Counted from the stretch's first letter, positions 39,655-48,585 are shown. The stretch is DNA of 64,000 nucleotides from CAYWBU01 sp942491525 (GCA_942491525.1 CALOBW010000020.1:248001-312000); one strand, 5' to 3'. Program-made: numbers and translations. Notes: generated by a model from the letters alone, not told the origin.

Positions 39655-40258
39655 CTTTACTCTCCAACAGGAAAATGCCCTCTTTACACAAAAGATTGAC
39701 CCCGGGCAGCCGTCGGGCAGACGGCAGATCGCCGGGCAGGAAGTAGCAGGCCTGACCGATGAACACATCGTTACTGCTCAGGGAAGAGAAGAACTCCTTG
39801 AGTGAGACAAAGCGCAGATTGTCGGTATCGTTCCAGGCGGCGCCGCGGCGCGCCAGATGACTCATACGGCCGTGCAGCAGGACATCCAGACGGTTGCGCA
39901 GATAGCCGAAGTTGGACACCGAAATGATGGCGCAACAGCCAACCCGCAGCATCTCCTGAATGACGCTGTGCGGATTGCAGAGCGACTGCAGGGTCGCATT
40001 CAGAATCACATAGTCGAAGCTGCCAGCATCCCAGCGTCTGAGCTCCTTCTCAATATCGGCCTGATAGACGCTGAGACCCTTCTGCAGACAGCTGATGACC
40101 ATCTCATCATCGATCTCGACCCCCACGCCACTGACATGCTTATTGTCGATCAGGCGCTTGAGCAGGGCACCGTCACCGCAGCCCAGGTCCAGGACCCGGG
40201 AGCCGCACGGTATCCACTCTTCAATAATCCGGTGGTTCTGCTTAATTACAACTGACAT
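39638..40258 (-). CDS. metW: Methionine biosynthesis protein MetW
   Basis: 206 residues with a class I methyltransferase fold: SRVLDLGCGDGALLKRLID, GVGVEIDDEMVISCLQKGLSVYQADIE, FDYVILNATLQSL and the MetW-typical FGYLRNRLDVLLHGRMS. In many bacteria MetW is encoded with MetX and is needed for its full activity; the methyltransferase reaction, if any, is unknown. Here it precedes metX, with its end overlapping the metX start. It begins one base after the metY stop, so translation is coupled. Confidence 0.94.
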
Positions 40259-41518
40259 CTAGATCTTATCAAAGGCCTGCGTCAAGTCTGCCAGAATATC
40301 ATCGATATCCTCGATGCCCACCGAGATGCGGATCATCTCGGGCGCAATGCCGCCGGCGCGCTTCTCCTCATCCGAGAGCTGCTGGTGGGTGGTGGAGGCC
40401 GGATGGATGATCAGCGACTTGGCGTCGCCGATGTTGGCCAGATGGCTCAAAATCTCAACCGAGTTGACCACCACCTTGGCCGCCTCATAGCCGCCCTTCA
40501 AACCGACAGAGATGATGGCTCCCTGCCCTGCTGGCAGATACTTCTGGCCCAGCTCATAGTCGCGGTGCGACTTCAGCCCCGGATAATTGACCCAGGCCAC
40601 CTGCTCGTTGGCCTCCAGGATCTCGGCCACCCTTGCCGCATTCTCCACGTGGCGCTGCATGCGCAGGCTGAGGGTCTCGACCCCCAGCAGGATGGTGAAG
40701 GCGTTAAAGGGCGAAAGACAGGCGCCGGTGTCGCGCAGGATCACGGTCCTGAGGCGCGCAATGTAGGCCGCCGCGCCAAACTTTTCGGCAAAGACAATCC
40801 CGTGCCAGCTGTCGTCCGGCTGACTGAACTGATTGTAAGCGCTCCAGTCAAAGTGGCCGCCGTCCACCACGATGCCGCCGATGGAGACGCCGTGGCCGCC
40901 GATAAACTTGGTCAGCGAGTGCACCACGATGTCGGCCCCGTGCTCGAGCGGCCGCACCAGATAGGGCGTGGCTGCGGTGTTGTCCACGATCAGCGGCACC
41001 CCGGCCCCGTGGGCAATCTCGGCGATTGCCTCAAGATCAGCCACCTGATTGACCGGATTGCCGATGGTCTCGGTGAAGACCGCGCGCGTGTTGTCATTGA
41101 TGCAGGCCTTAACGGCGGCCGCATCATTGATGTCAACCAGATGCACGGTGATACCGAAATCCTTCAGGATGCTCTCAAAGAGATGATGGGTGCCGCCATA
41201 GATGGCCTTGGACGAGATGATCTCGTCACCGACCTTGGCCAGATTCATGACCGCATAGAGGATGGCCGAGGTGCCCGAGGCTGTGGCCACGGCTGCGATG
41301 CCGCCCTCCAGCAGGGCAATGCGCTCCTCCAGCACCCCGGTGGTGGGGTTGCCGATGCGGGTGTAGATGTTGCCCGCATCGTTCAATGCAAAGAGGTCCG
41401 CCGCATGCTCGGATGAGCGGAAGTTGTAAGATGTGGTCTGATATATGGGAACCGCCCTCGAAAGGGAGGAGTCGTCCGGTGTATGTCCACCGTGCAGCTG
41501 GATTGTGTCAAATTTCAT
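40259..41518 (-). CDS. metY: O-acetylhomoserine sulfhydrylase
   Basis: 419 residues of the Cys/Met PLP family: N-terminal KFDTIQLHGGHTPDDSSLSRAVPIYQTTSYNF, YTRIGNPTTGVLEERIALLEGG and the PLP lysine in VHSLTKFIGGHG. It joins sulfide to activated homoserine to give homocysteine. The start at 41518 follows AGGAG by eight bases; the frame extends upstream into cysK without a ribosome site. It lies ten bases after the cysK stop. Confidence 0.95.
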   Translation of the reverse strand: MKFDTIQLHGGHTPDDSSLSRAVPIYQTTSYNFRSSEHAADLFALNDAGNIYTRIGNPTTGVLEERIALLEGGIAAVATASGTSAILYAVMNLAKVGDEIISSKAIYGGTHHLFESILKDFGITVHLVDINDAAAVKACINDNTRAVFTETIGNPVNQVADLEAIAEIAHGAGVPLIVDNTAATPYLVRPLEHGADIVVHSLTKFIGGHGVSIGGIVVDGGHFDWSAYNQFSQPDDSWHGIVFAEKFGAAAYIARLRTVILRDTGACLSPFNAFTILLGVETLSLRMQRHVENAARVAEILEANEQVAWVNYPGLKSHRDYELGQKYLPAGQGAIISVGLKGGYEAAKVVVNSVEILSHLANIGDAKSLIIHPASTTHQQLSDEEKRAGGIAPEMIRISVGIEDIDDILADLTQAFDKI

Positions 41519-41528
41519 TGTTTTTCTC

Positions 41529-42479
41529 CTATTTCTTCTCTTCGTCGTAGAGCCAGGTAGAGAGATAACGGTCTCCGCTGTCCGGCAGAATAACGACAAC
41601 TGTTTTATCCCTGTTCTCGGGCCGGGCCGCGATCTCAACGGCGGCATGCACAGCCGCGCCGGCCGAGATACCGCAGAGAATGCCCTCTTCCCGGGCCAGC
41701 CTGCGGGCCATACGGCCCGAATCCTTGCCGCTGACCGGGAAGACCTCATCGATCAGTTCACGATCAAAGACGGCCGGAATGAAACCGGCGCCGATGCCCT
41801 GGATCAGATGCTTGCCGGGCTGGCCGCCGGAAATGACGGCCGACTCGGCCGGTTCAACCACCACGGCCCTGACCTCGGGCTTGAGCTCCTTGAGCCGGCG
41901 GCTGATGCCGGTGATGGTGCCGCCGGTGCCGGCGCCGGCCACCACGATATCCACGGCGCCGTCAGTGTCCTCCCAGATCTCATAAGCGGTCGTGTTCTCA
42001 TGCACCTTGGGGTTGGCCGGATTGGCAAACTGCTGCAGGATGATATGATCTTCATGCTCGGCCACCAGGGCATTGGCGTGCTCAATGGCGCCGTTCATGC
42101 CCTTGTTGCCGTCAGTCAGCACCAGTTCGGCCCCCAGGGCCTTGAGCAGCTTGCGGCGCTCCTCGCTCATGGTTTCGGGCATGGTCAGAATCAGACGGTA
42201 GCCGCGCACAGCACTGACCATGGCCAGGGCGATGCCGGTGTTGCCGCTGGTGGGCTCCACGATCACCATGCCGGGTTTGAGGCAGCCGGCCTCTTCGGCG
42301 GCATCAATCATGGCTTTGCCGATGCGGTCCTTGACGCTGGAGGTCGGATTGAAGGCCTCCAGCTTGCCAAGCAGGTTGCCCGTGGCCGCCACCTTTTTCA
42401 GGCGCACCAGGGGGGTGTTGCCGATCAGTTCAGTGATATCTTCAGCTATCTTTGGTCTCAATACTCTTTTGAATGCCAT
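41529..42479 (-). CDS. cysK: Cysteine synthase A (O-acetylserine sulfhydrylase)
   Basis: 316 residues. PLP fold-type II: ELIGNTPLVRLKKV, PLP lysine in NPTSSVKDRIGKAMI, PTSGNTGIALAMVSAVRGYRL, GAGTGGTITGISRRLKE and GISAGAAVHAA. It makes cysteine from O-acetylserine and sulfide. GGAG precedes the ATG. The first 38 bases overlap the end of the Rrf2 regulator gene, so the two are translated from one message. With CysE encoded just upstream, the local operon covers both steps of cysteine synthesis. Confidence 0.96.
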   Translation of the reverse strand: MAFKRVLRPKIAEDITELIGNTPLVRLKKVAATGNLLGKLEAFNPTSSVKDRIGKAMIDAAEEAGCLKPGMVIVEPTSGNTGIALAMVSAVRGYRLILTMPETMSEERRKLLKALGAELVLTDGNKGMNGAIEHANALVAEHEDHIILQQFANPANPKVHENTTAYEIWEDTDGAVDIVVAGAGTGGTITGISRRLKELKPEVRAVVVEPAESAVISGGQPGKHLIQGIGAGFIPAVFDRELIDEVFPVSGKDSGRMARRLAREEGILCGISAGAAVHAAVEIAARPENRDKTVVVILPDSGDRYLSTWLYDEEKK

Positions 42480-42906
42480 CTTCGCACTCCTTATTCAGGT
42501 TAGTCTGTCTCTCGGCCATCTCGGCCAGGCTCAAGCTGCTCAGGGTGTTGCTGATCTGATCGCTGACCTCTTTCCACAAAAGGTAGGTGGCGCAACAGTC
42601 AGTACCCTGACAGACCGAAGCCTGCTGGACACAGTCAGTCAGGGCCAGATCGCCCTCCAGGGCCGCAACCACATCCTCCATAGTAATCTCGTTTGGATCC
42701 TTGGCCAGCACAAAGCCGCCGCCGGCGCCGCGCTGACTGCGCAGCAGGCCGCTGTTCTTCAGTTCACGCAGCAGGGCATCCAGATACTTCTTGGAGAGCC
42801 CCTGGCGCTTGGCAATGTCCTTGGACATCACGGTGGCGCCTTCGCCCTGCATACAGATGTCCACCATGGCGCGCGCGCCGTATCTGACCTTGGTGGAGAG
42901 CCTCAT
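42442..42906 (-). CDS. Rrf2-family transcriptional regulator (CymR/IscR-like)
   Basis: 154 residues. N-terminal winged helix MRLSTKVRYGARAMVDICMQ, recognition helix LSKKYLDALLRELKNSGLLRSQRGAGGGFVLAKDP, then a cysteine group CVQQASVCQGTDCC. That spacing resembles the Fe-S ligands of IscR, but CymR-type regulators of cysteine genes are close relatives and CymR works through CysK binding. Its position between cysE and cysK favours a role in sulfur control. Overlaps cysE by four bases (ATGA) and cysK by 38. Confidence 0.9.
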   Translation of the reverse strand: MRLSTKVRYGARAMVDICMQGEGATVMSKDIAKRQGLSKKYLDALLRELKNSGLLRSQRGAGGGFVLAKDPNEITMEDVVAALEGDLALTDCVQQASVCQGTDCCATYLLWKEVSDQISNTLSSLSLAEMAERQTNLNKECEDGIQKSIETKDS

Positions 42907-43814
42907 ATACCGCCTCCGTCACCAAAGACGCTGACTTCCAACTCACCCTGCATGATCTTGCTGTGGGCCGGCACACTGTGGGTCAGCCAGACATTACCGC
43001 CCACCACCGTACCGCTGCCGATGGTCACCCGGCCCAGAATGGTGGCGCCGGAGTAGATGATGCAGCCGTCCTCCACAATCGGATGCCGCGGAATGCCCTT
43101 GATGGCATGCCCCTGCTCATCCACCGGAAAACTCTTGGCGCCCAGGGTCACGCCCTGATAAATACGCACATTGCGACCGATAATGGCGGTCTCGCCAATC
43201 ACGATGCCGGTACCGTGGTCCATGAAGAAACCCTCACCGATGGATGCACCAGGATGGATATCAATGCCGGTTTCGGAATGCGCCATCTCGGAGATAATGC
43301 GCGGAATGATGGGCACCTCCAGCCGGTAGAGTTCGTGGGCCACCCGGTAGTTGGTCAGGGCCTTGATGCTCGGATAGCAGAAGATGCTCTCACCGTAGCT
43401 CTTGGCCGCCGGGTCGCCCTCATAGGCCGCCACCACATCGGTGGTCAGCAGGCGCCTGATCTCGGGCAGGCGTTCGATAAAACGCTCGGCAATCTCGCGC
43501 GATTTCTCGGGACAGTCCTGATGACACACATCACAACCGTCAAAACAGAGGCCGCGCTTGATCTGCTCACAGAGCAGCCTGAAGCTGCTGTCCAGCTTGG
43601 CGCCCACATAGTAGGGAATCGAGCCCATGCTCAGTTCGGCGCTGCCGAAATAGCCCGGAAAGATAACCGCGCGCAACCCCTCCACCACCTCTTCCATGGC
43701 CTGCACCGAGGGCATGGGAATGTCGTGGGTGCTGCGGTGCGACACCAGATTGTACGACCCGGGAGAGCTAAGCTCCTGGGTGACCTTATTAATAATATCC
43801 ACAGTCTCAGTCAT
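42903..43814 (-). CDS. cysE: Serine O-acetyltransferase (EpsC type)
   Basis: 303 residues. Helical N-terminal part, then a left-handed beta-helix with hexapeptide repeats from about residue 190: IDIHPGASIGEGFFMDHGTGIVIGETAIIGRNVRIYQGVTLGAKSF. It makes O-acetylserine from serine and acetyl-CoA for cysK downstream. Unusually, an N-terminal cysteine cluster is present (C82, C90, C94-x2-C97-x3-C101 in GLCFDGCDVCHQDC), which might bind a metal or act as a redox switch. First gene of the cys/met operon. Confidence 0.92.
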   Translation of the reverse strand: MTETVDIINKVTQELSSPGSYNLVSHRSTHDIPMPSVQAMEEVVEGLRAVIFPGYFGSAELSMGSIPYYVGAKLDSSFRLLCEQIKRGLCFDGCDVCHQDCPEKSREIAERFIERLPEIRRLLTTDVVAAYEGDPAAKSYGESIFCYPSIKALTNYRVAHELYRLEVPIIPRIISEMAHSETGIDIHPGASIGEGFFMDHGTGIVIGETAIIGRNVRIYQGVTLGAKSFPVDEQGHAIKGIPRHPIVEDGCIIYSGATILGRVTIGSGTVVGGNVWLTHSVPAHSKIMQGELEVSVFGDGGGI

Positions 43815-44041
43815 GAAATCACCTATAAACTACAAACTTGATAGTCTTTGTACACTAGACAATATTCTCTGTCAAAGACAATCACAAATTAACCCGAAGA
43901 TCAGCTCTTGAAAATAGCAGCGAAAAATTGTATTAGGCTGATCAACGACTGGCGCTTTTAGATGGAGCCTACCATCAGGGAGTTCTAACCGATTTGTCGT
44001 GCGCCTGGGCAGATCAACTAAATTTAAAAGGAGCTCTCATT
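43815..44041. other. Intergenic region between cysE and glyA
   Basis: Divergent control region. On the minus strand a TTGACA lies 17 bases upstream of TACAAA and may serve cysE. On the plus side the last ~100 bases hold the ZTP riboswitch (listed separately). No T-box or SAM-type riboswitch was seen. Confidence 0.5.
43940..44014 (+). ncRNA. ZTP (pfl motif) riboswitch leader of glyA
   Basis: The leader has the consensus landmarks of the pfl RNA. First CGACTGGCG (43945-43953), then a GATGG/CCATC hairpin with the six-base loop AGCCTA (43961-43976), then the conserved AGGGAG, a short linker, and the 3' signature CGCCTGGGCA (44002-44011). The 3' GCGCC can pair with the 5' GGCGC as the pseudoknot. 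It ends 27 bases before the glyA start, close to the ribosome site AAAGGAG, so control could act on translation or on early termination. pfl RNAs sense ZTP/ZMP, a signal of 10-formyl-THF shortage, and often precede glyA or folD. Confidence 0.85.
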
Positions 44042-45553
44042 ATGACAAATCCGTTAGTTGATTATCTGGCCAACACCAAACCCGAAGATGTAAACCCGGC
44101 CTTCTGCGCCTACATCGCCAGCCTGCAGGAAGTAGCCAAGGTTCAGCCCACAATTGCCAAAAATATTGTCGGCGAACTGGAGTCCCAGCGTTCGCACCTC
44201 AAGCTGATCGCCAGCGAAAACTACTCATCGCTCGCCACCCAGCTGGCCATGGGCAACCTCTTAACTGACAAATATGCCGAAGGTTTCGCCTACCACCGCT
44301 TCTATGCCGGCTGCGACAATGTCGATGAGATCGAGGCTGCCGCCGTTGAAGAGGCCAAGTCCGTCTTCGGCTGCGACCACGCCTATGTGCAGCCCCACTC
44401 CGGCGCCGACGCCAACATGGTGGCCTACTGGGCCATCCTCAACACCCGCGTCGAGATCCCGGCCCTGGAGAAGATCGGTAACACCAACCCGGCCAAACTC
44501 TCCCAGGCAGAGTGGGAAAAAGTTCGCACCGAACTGGGCAACCAGCGCCTGCTCGGCCTGGACTACTACTCCGGCGGCCACCTGACCCACGGCTACCGCT
44601 TCAATGTCTCCGCCAAGATGTTTGACGCCTACACCTATGCCGTCAACAAGGAGACCGGCATCCTCGACTATGATGAGATCGAGAAGATGGCTGAAGAGAT
44701 CAAGCCGCTGATCCTGCTGACCGGCTACAGCGCCTACCCGCGCGCCATCAACTTCAAACGCATGCGCGAGATCGCTGATAAAGTTGGCGCCGTCTTCATG
44801 GTTGACATGGCCCACTTTGCAGGCCTGGTTGCCGGCGGCGTCTTCGAGGGCGACTTCAACCCCATCCAACACGCCCACGTGGTCACCACCACCACCCATA
44901 AAACTCTGCGCGGACCCCGCGGCGGCATGGTGCTCTGCACCGAAGAGTTCAAAGAGGCTGTCGACAAGGGCTGCCCCATGGTTCTCGGCGGACCCCTGCC
45001 CCACGTCATGGCCGCCAAGGCCGTGGCCTTCAAAGAGGCCAACAGCGCAGCCTTCAAGGACTACGCCAAGAACATCGTGGCCAACGCAAACGCCATGGCC
45101 AAATACTGCATGCAGGAGGGCATGAAGGTTGCCACCGACGGCACCGACAACCACCTCTTCCTGATCGACGTCACCACCTTCGGCCTGACCGGCCGCCAGG
45201 CCGAGAGCGTCCTCAGAGATTGCGGCATCACCCTGAACCGCAACGCCCTGCCCTTCGACCCCGAAGGCCCCTGGTACACATCCGGCCTGCGCATCGGCAC
45301 CCCGGCCACCACAACCCTGGGCATGGGCGATGCCGAGATGAAGGAGATCGCCGCCATCGTCAAGCTGGTTCTGGCCAACACCAAACCCATCCTGGCCGAA
45401 AGCGGACCCATGAAGGGCAAGATGTCCAAGGCCCAGTATGCCATCGACGAAGCCGCCAAGGCCGAGGCCCAGAGCCGTGTCAAAGCCCTGCTTGACAGGT
45501 TCCCGGTCTACCCCGAGCTCGACCTGGACTTCCTCAAGCAGGCTTTCTGCTAA
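44042..45553 (+). CDS. glyA: Serine hydroxymethyltransferase, long form
   Basis: 503 residues, longer than the usual 410-430. Conserved blocks include RSHLKLIASENYSSLATQLAMGNLLTDKYAEG, CDHAYVQPHSGADANMVAYWA, MVDMAHFAGLVAGGV and the PLP lysine in VVTTTTHKTLRGPRGG. Extra sequence between the substrate-binding region and the body (for instance EKIGNTNPAKLSQAEWEKVRTE, around 140-165) accounts for part of the length and is shared with a subset of SHMTs (spirochaetes, chlamydiae and relatives, from memory). It makes glycine and methylene-THF from serine. Start at 44042 after AAAGGAG; earlier in-frame codons lie inside the riboswitch. Terminated before folD by a strong hairpin. Confidence 0.95.
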   Translation: MTNPLVDYLANTKPEDVNPAFCAYIASLQEVAKVQPTIAKNIVGELESQRSHLKLIASENYSSLATQLAMGNLLTDKYAEGFAYHRFYAGCDNVDEIEAAAVEEAKSVFGCDHAYVQPHSGADANMVAYWAILNTRVEIPALEKIGNTNPAKLSQAEWEKVRTELGNQRLLGLDYYSGGHLTHGYRFNVSAKMFDAYTYAVNKETGILDYDEIEKMAEEIKPLILLTGYSAYPRAINFKRMREIADKVGAVFMVDMAHFAGLVAGGVFEGDFNPIQHAHVVTTTTHKTLRGPRGGMVLCTEEFKEAVDKGCPMVLGGPLPHVMAAKAVAFKEANSAAFKDYAKNIVANANAMAKYCMQEGMKVATDGTDNHLFLIDVTTFGLTGRQAESVLRDCGITLNRNALPFDPEGPWYTSGLRIGTPATTTLGMGDAEMKEIAAIVKLVLANTKPILAESGPMKGKMSKAQYAIDEAAKAEAQSRVKALLDRFPVYPELDLDFLKQAFC

Positions 45554-45559
45554 AAAACC

Positions 45560-45595
45560 TTGAGAAACCCCTTTTTGTAAAAAGGGGTTTCTCAA
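45560..45595. terminator. Strong hairpin between glyA and folD
   Basis: Seventeen-base perfect arms (TTGAGAAACCCCTTTTT and its complement) are separated by only two bases, beginning seven bases after the glyA stop. Run of T inside the stem and AAACTC after it; no clear U-tract on the plus strand. It may terminate or attenuate glyA transcripts before folD. Confidence 0.75.
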
Positions 45596-45641
45596 ACTCT
45601 TCCCTAAAAACTTTCAAAGTTTATTCGCAGGAGAAAACAAG

Positions 45642-46475
45642 ATGAGTGCTACTGTACTGGACGGCAAGGCGCTGTCCAAAGAGATTGAGATTGAACTGGC
45701 CGCCCGGGTTGAAAAGATCAAGGCCCAGGGCCCCACTCCGATTCTGGCAACCATTCTGGTGGGCGACGATCCCGCCTCCGCCACCTATGTCAAGATGAAG
45801 GGCAACGCCTGCTCGCGCGTCGGCATGGAGTCCATCCGGGTGATTATGCCCGAAGAGACCACCACCGAGGAGCTGCTGGCCAAGATTGACGAGCTGAACG
45901 CCAACCCCGACGTGCACGGCATCCTGCTACAGCACCCGGTGCCCGACGGAATCGACGAGCGCGCCTGCTTTGACCGAATCAGCATCAAGAAGGACGTTGA
46001 CGGCGTCACCACCCAGGGCTTCGGCCTCATGGCCATGGGCGAAGAGGCCTACGGCTCAGCCACCCCGGCCGGCATCATGACCATCCTCAAGCGCTACAAC
46101 ATCCCGTTGGCCGGCAAGAACGCCGTGGTCGTGGGCCGCAGCCCCATCCTGGGCAAGCCCATGGCGCTGATGCTGATGAACTCAGACGCCACCGTGACAA
46201 TTTGCCACTCCAGAACCCAGAACCTGCCCGAAATCATCAAGCAGGCCGACATCGTGGTCGGCGCTGTGGGCCGCCCCGAATTCATCAAGGGCGACTGGAT
46301 CAAGGATGGTGCGGTTGTGGTTGACGCCGGCTACCACCCCGGCGGCATCGGCGACATCGAACTGAGTGCCGTGATTGACAAGTGCGCAGCCTACACCCCG
46401 GTTCCTGGTGGTGTTGGGCCTATGACCATTGCTACGTTGATTGCTTGGCAGATACAATACTATCATCACTCTTGA
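45642..46475 (+). CDS. folD: Methylene-THF dehydrogenase / cyclohydrolase FolD
   Basis: 277 residues. PTPILATILVGDDPASATYVKMKGNACSRVGM with the catalytic lysine, LLQHPVPDGID, KDVDGVTTQG, VVVGRSPILGKPMALMLMN and GGVGPMTIATLI. It links methylene-THF to 10-formyl-THF, the other side of the pathway from GlyA. The C-terminus after about residue 262 (AWQIQYYHHS) does not look like the usual FolD tail and lies in A/T-rich DNA shared with the opposite-strand lipoprotein gene, so the native end was probably replaced. The core active site is intact. Ribosome site AGGAG precedes the ATG. Confidence 0.93.
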   Translation: MSATVLDGKALSKEIEIELAARVEKIKAQGPTPILATILVGDDPASATYVKMKGNACSRVGMESIRVIMPEETTTEELLAKIDELNANPDVHGILLQHPVPDGIDERACFDRISIKKDVDGVTTQGFGLMAMGEEAYGSATPAGIMTILKRYNIPLAGKNAVVVGRSPILGKPMALMLMNSDATVTICHSRTQNLPEIIKQADIVVGAVGRPEFIKGDWIKDGAVVVDAGYHPGGIGDIELSAVIDKCAAYTPVPGGVGPMTIATLIAWQIQYYHHS

Positions 46476-48087
46476 CTTCAAAAATAAACAGATCATTCCC
46501 ACCAACCTGAGTGCATCCACGCAATTCAACGGGAGTCTCTCCTACACAATACAAATTATTATTATGCGTTATAATTTCGGACTCATAGGGAACCTTGATT
46601 GTCCATTTAGCCTTATTCGTACTCTCTTCTATTTTTCGGACAAAATAATCGCCATCCCCCCACAAACTAGTATATCCAGAAATATCTAGGCGACCAGCTA
46701 TATAAATATAGCCAGCTTCATCCTTTGCAATTTTATAGCTTCCGGACACTCCACTTTCCTGTCCGATCACCACATTTCCCAACACACGGTGTGCGCCCAA
46801 ATAGTCTCCGTTGTCAGCATACTTTCCCCACCACAAAGCCCTACATCCATCGGTTTTGTCTTCATCATAACCAACCCAATAAACTACATCATTCTCAGCA
46901 ACAAAAAGGTCTGTGATTATTCTAATAGATTGTGCCCCAATAGATTTTTTCCACAGAACATTTCCTAATGCATCAAATTTTATCAACTGATGATCGACAG
47001 CATGACTATCAGGGTCATAACCACCGACTCCTGCACAGATAATATTTCCACTACCGTCAACTTCAATTGCATTAATCCAGTTAGAATAATCGCTTCCCAA
47101 CTGAAATGGCCAATCTCTTACACGCGCGAAACCTTCATCGCCCAACTCCGCAAAAACAGTGTGATTATTTCGTGCAATTGCTTCAAGTCTGTAATAGTAT
47201 GTTACCCCTAAGTCCAAGTTATTGTGTTCATAAGGCAGCATCACTTTCTCAATAACATTTGCATCTTCTACTGATGAGCTAGGAGCAGTCGACCAATAAA
47301 TATTATAATACATAACATCGCTACCACCACTACGAGAAATTACTAACCCACCTCGTTCATTACTTTGTCTAACGACAGCATTGGATGGTTCAGGAGGGAG
47401 CGTAATATCATACCCGCCAATACTTCCCCAGAATGAATTTCCGGAAAATGCTCTCACAGTATAATTATAGTTTTCTCCGGGCTGCAAACCTGTATCAACA
47501 AAAAAGTTTGAATCAGGTGGCAACGTAAATGAATGAGTATATGAATTAACACCCCCACGCCTAACTATTTCATAGCGATCTTCTGATATGGCATTATCTT
47601 TCCAGGTAATCTTCACATCAGTACAAGAAAGGGCTTTTAGTTCTACATCCGAGGGATCCGAACTAACCAATGGATTTACACATGGGCTTGCTGCTGCAAC
47701 ATTCGACAACAACCCCTCTCCAGCTTCAGTAACAACAGCTACCCTGTAATAATACAACAGATCATTAGTTAAATTTTCATGAATATAGGATGTGGATTCA
47801 CATGCGATTAAATTACCACTCGTGAGAATAGCGTCAATATCATTGCTCCAATAGAGATTATACGATAATGCATCATCTGCCAAATCCCAAGACAATATAA
47901 TTGTCTTATCTTCAGGTGACGCACTCAGAATAAAAGATTCATCACCAGAAGGTGCAGCTGCATTAAATGCAAACATTGGTGGACTACTATCATCCTTACA
48001 CCCAACTAACAGTAGCATAACAACAATTAACAACACTCTAGCCGTAACAATTCCGCGCATATCTTTTAAACAATTCGTCCTAATCAT
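46432..48087 (-). CDS. Lipoprotein with fibronectin type III repeats and SBBP/beta-propeller-like C-terminus
   Basis: 551 residues. The signal sequence ends in the lipobox LLLVGC (Cys near 30). Three fibronectin type III-like repeats follow (~55-135, 140-235, 240-325; patterns such as IILSWDLADDALSYNLYWS, YYYRVAVVTEAGEGLLSN, YYYRLEAIARNNH), then a C-terminal region with propeller-type repeats (AIEVDGSGNIICAGVGGYDPDSHAVDHQLIKFDALGNVLWK is split over such a unit). Probably anchored to the outer membrane and surface-exposed; function unknown. Base composition is much more A/T-rich than the flanks, which suggests recent acquisition. AGGAG precedes the ATG. Its last 44 bases overlap the end of folD. 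Confidence 0.8.
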   Translation of the reverse strand: MIRTNCLKDMRGIVTARVLLIVVMLLLVGCKDDSSPPMFAFNAAAPSGDESFILSASPEDKTIILSWDLADDALSYNLYWSNDIDAILTSGNLIACESTSYIHENLTNDLLYYYRVAVVTEAGEGLLSNVAAASPCVNPLVSSDPSDVELKALSCTDVKITWKDNAISEDRYEIVRRGGVNSYTHSFTLPPDSNFFVDTGLQPGENYNYTVRAFSGNSFWGSIGGYDITLPPEPSNAVVRQSNERGGLVISRSGGSDVMYYNIYWSTAPSSSVEDANVIEKVMLPYEHNNLDLGVTYYYRLEAIARNNHTVFAELGDEGFARVRDWPFQLGSDYSNWINAIEVDGSGNIICAGVGGYDPDSHAVDHQLIKFDALGNVLWKKSIGAQSIRIITDLFVAENDVVYWVGYDEDKTDGCRALWWGKYADNGDYLGAHRVLGNVVIGQESGVSGSYKIAKDEAGYIYIAGRLDISGYTSLWGDGDYFVRKIEESTNKAKWTIKVPYESEIITHNNNLYCVGETPVELRGCTQVGGNDLFIFEVKSDDSIVSAKQST

Positions 48088-48255
48088 GGATGTCTCCTAT
48101 GTAATATAGATCATCATATACACTATGATGAAACAAATAACAAGAATATCGCATGATATTGCATCGGATTATCAACTAGTTACCAACAACTCACTATTTA
48201 AAATTCGTTATTCTTATGTTATAAACGACAAATTAAATGCAATTAAGGAGAACAG
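48088..48255. other. A/T-rich divergent spacer
   Basis: About 170 A/T-rich bases between the lipoprotein gene and the DUF4870-like gene. It likely holds both promoters, but no element can be assigned with confidence. AAGGAG before 48256 is the ribosome site. Confidence 0.5.
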
Positions 48256-48585
48256 ATGAGCGACGAAACCCTCAACTCAGCCAGAACCATCACATCCGCG
48301 ATCTATGCCCTGCAGGCGCTCTCATTCTTCTTCGGCATAACCTGCCTGATCGCCATCATCATCAACTATGTCAAAAGGGATGACGTCAGGGGCACCTGGC
48401 TGGAATCGCACTTCAGGTGGCAGATGCGCACCTTCTGGTTCGGCATTCTCTGGGGCATCATCGGCGGGCTGCTCTGCTTTGTGATGGTCGGCTTCGTGAT
48501 TCTGGGCATCGAGTTCATCTGGCTGCTCTACCGCATCATCAAAGGCTGGCTCAACCTGGTAGACGGCAAGGAGATGTACGCCTAG
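48256..48585 (+). CDS. DUF4870-like small membrane protein
   Basis: 109 residues with three hydrophobic helices: SAIYALQALSFFFGITCLIAIIINYV, WFGILWGIIGGLLCFVMVGFVILGI and the C-terminal IEFIWLLYRIIKGWLNLVDGKEM. A basic, conserved SHFRWQMRTFW segment between helices 1 and 2 matches the DUF4870/Tic20-like family. Function unknown. The stop overlaps the convergent acyltransferase-like gene by four bases. Confidence 0.82.
   Translation: MSDETLNSARTITSAIYALQALSFFFGITCLIAIIINYVKRDDVRGTWLESHFRWQMRTFWFGILWGIIGGLLCFVMVGFVILGIEFIWLLYRIIKGWLNLVDGKEMYA

Noticed and set aside
40385..41416. Open frame of 343 codons opposite metY
   Set aside because: Antisense to a well-conserved PLP enzyme with the expected lysine motif.
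43815..43940. T-box or SAM riboswitch upstream of the cys/met operon
   Set aside because: No conserved T-box sequence or SAM-I landmarks found on the minus strand.
44261..45595. Open frame of 444 codons opposite glyA
   Set aside because: Antisense shadow of a conserved enzyme; Gly/Val/Ala/Asp-rich with no domain.
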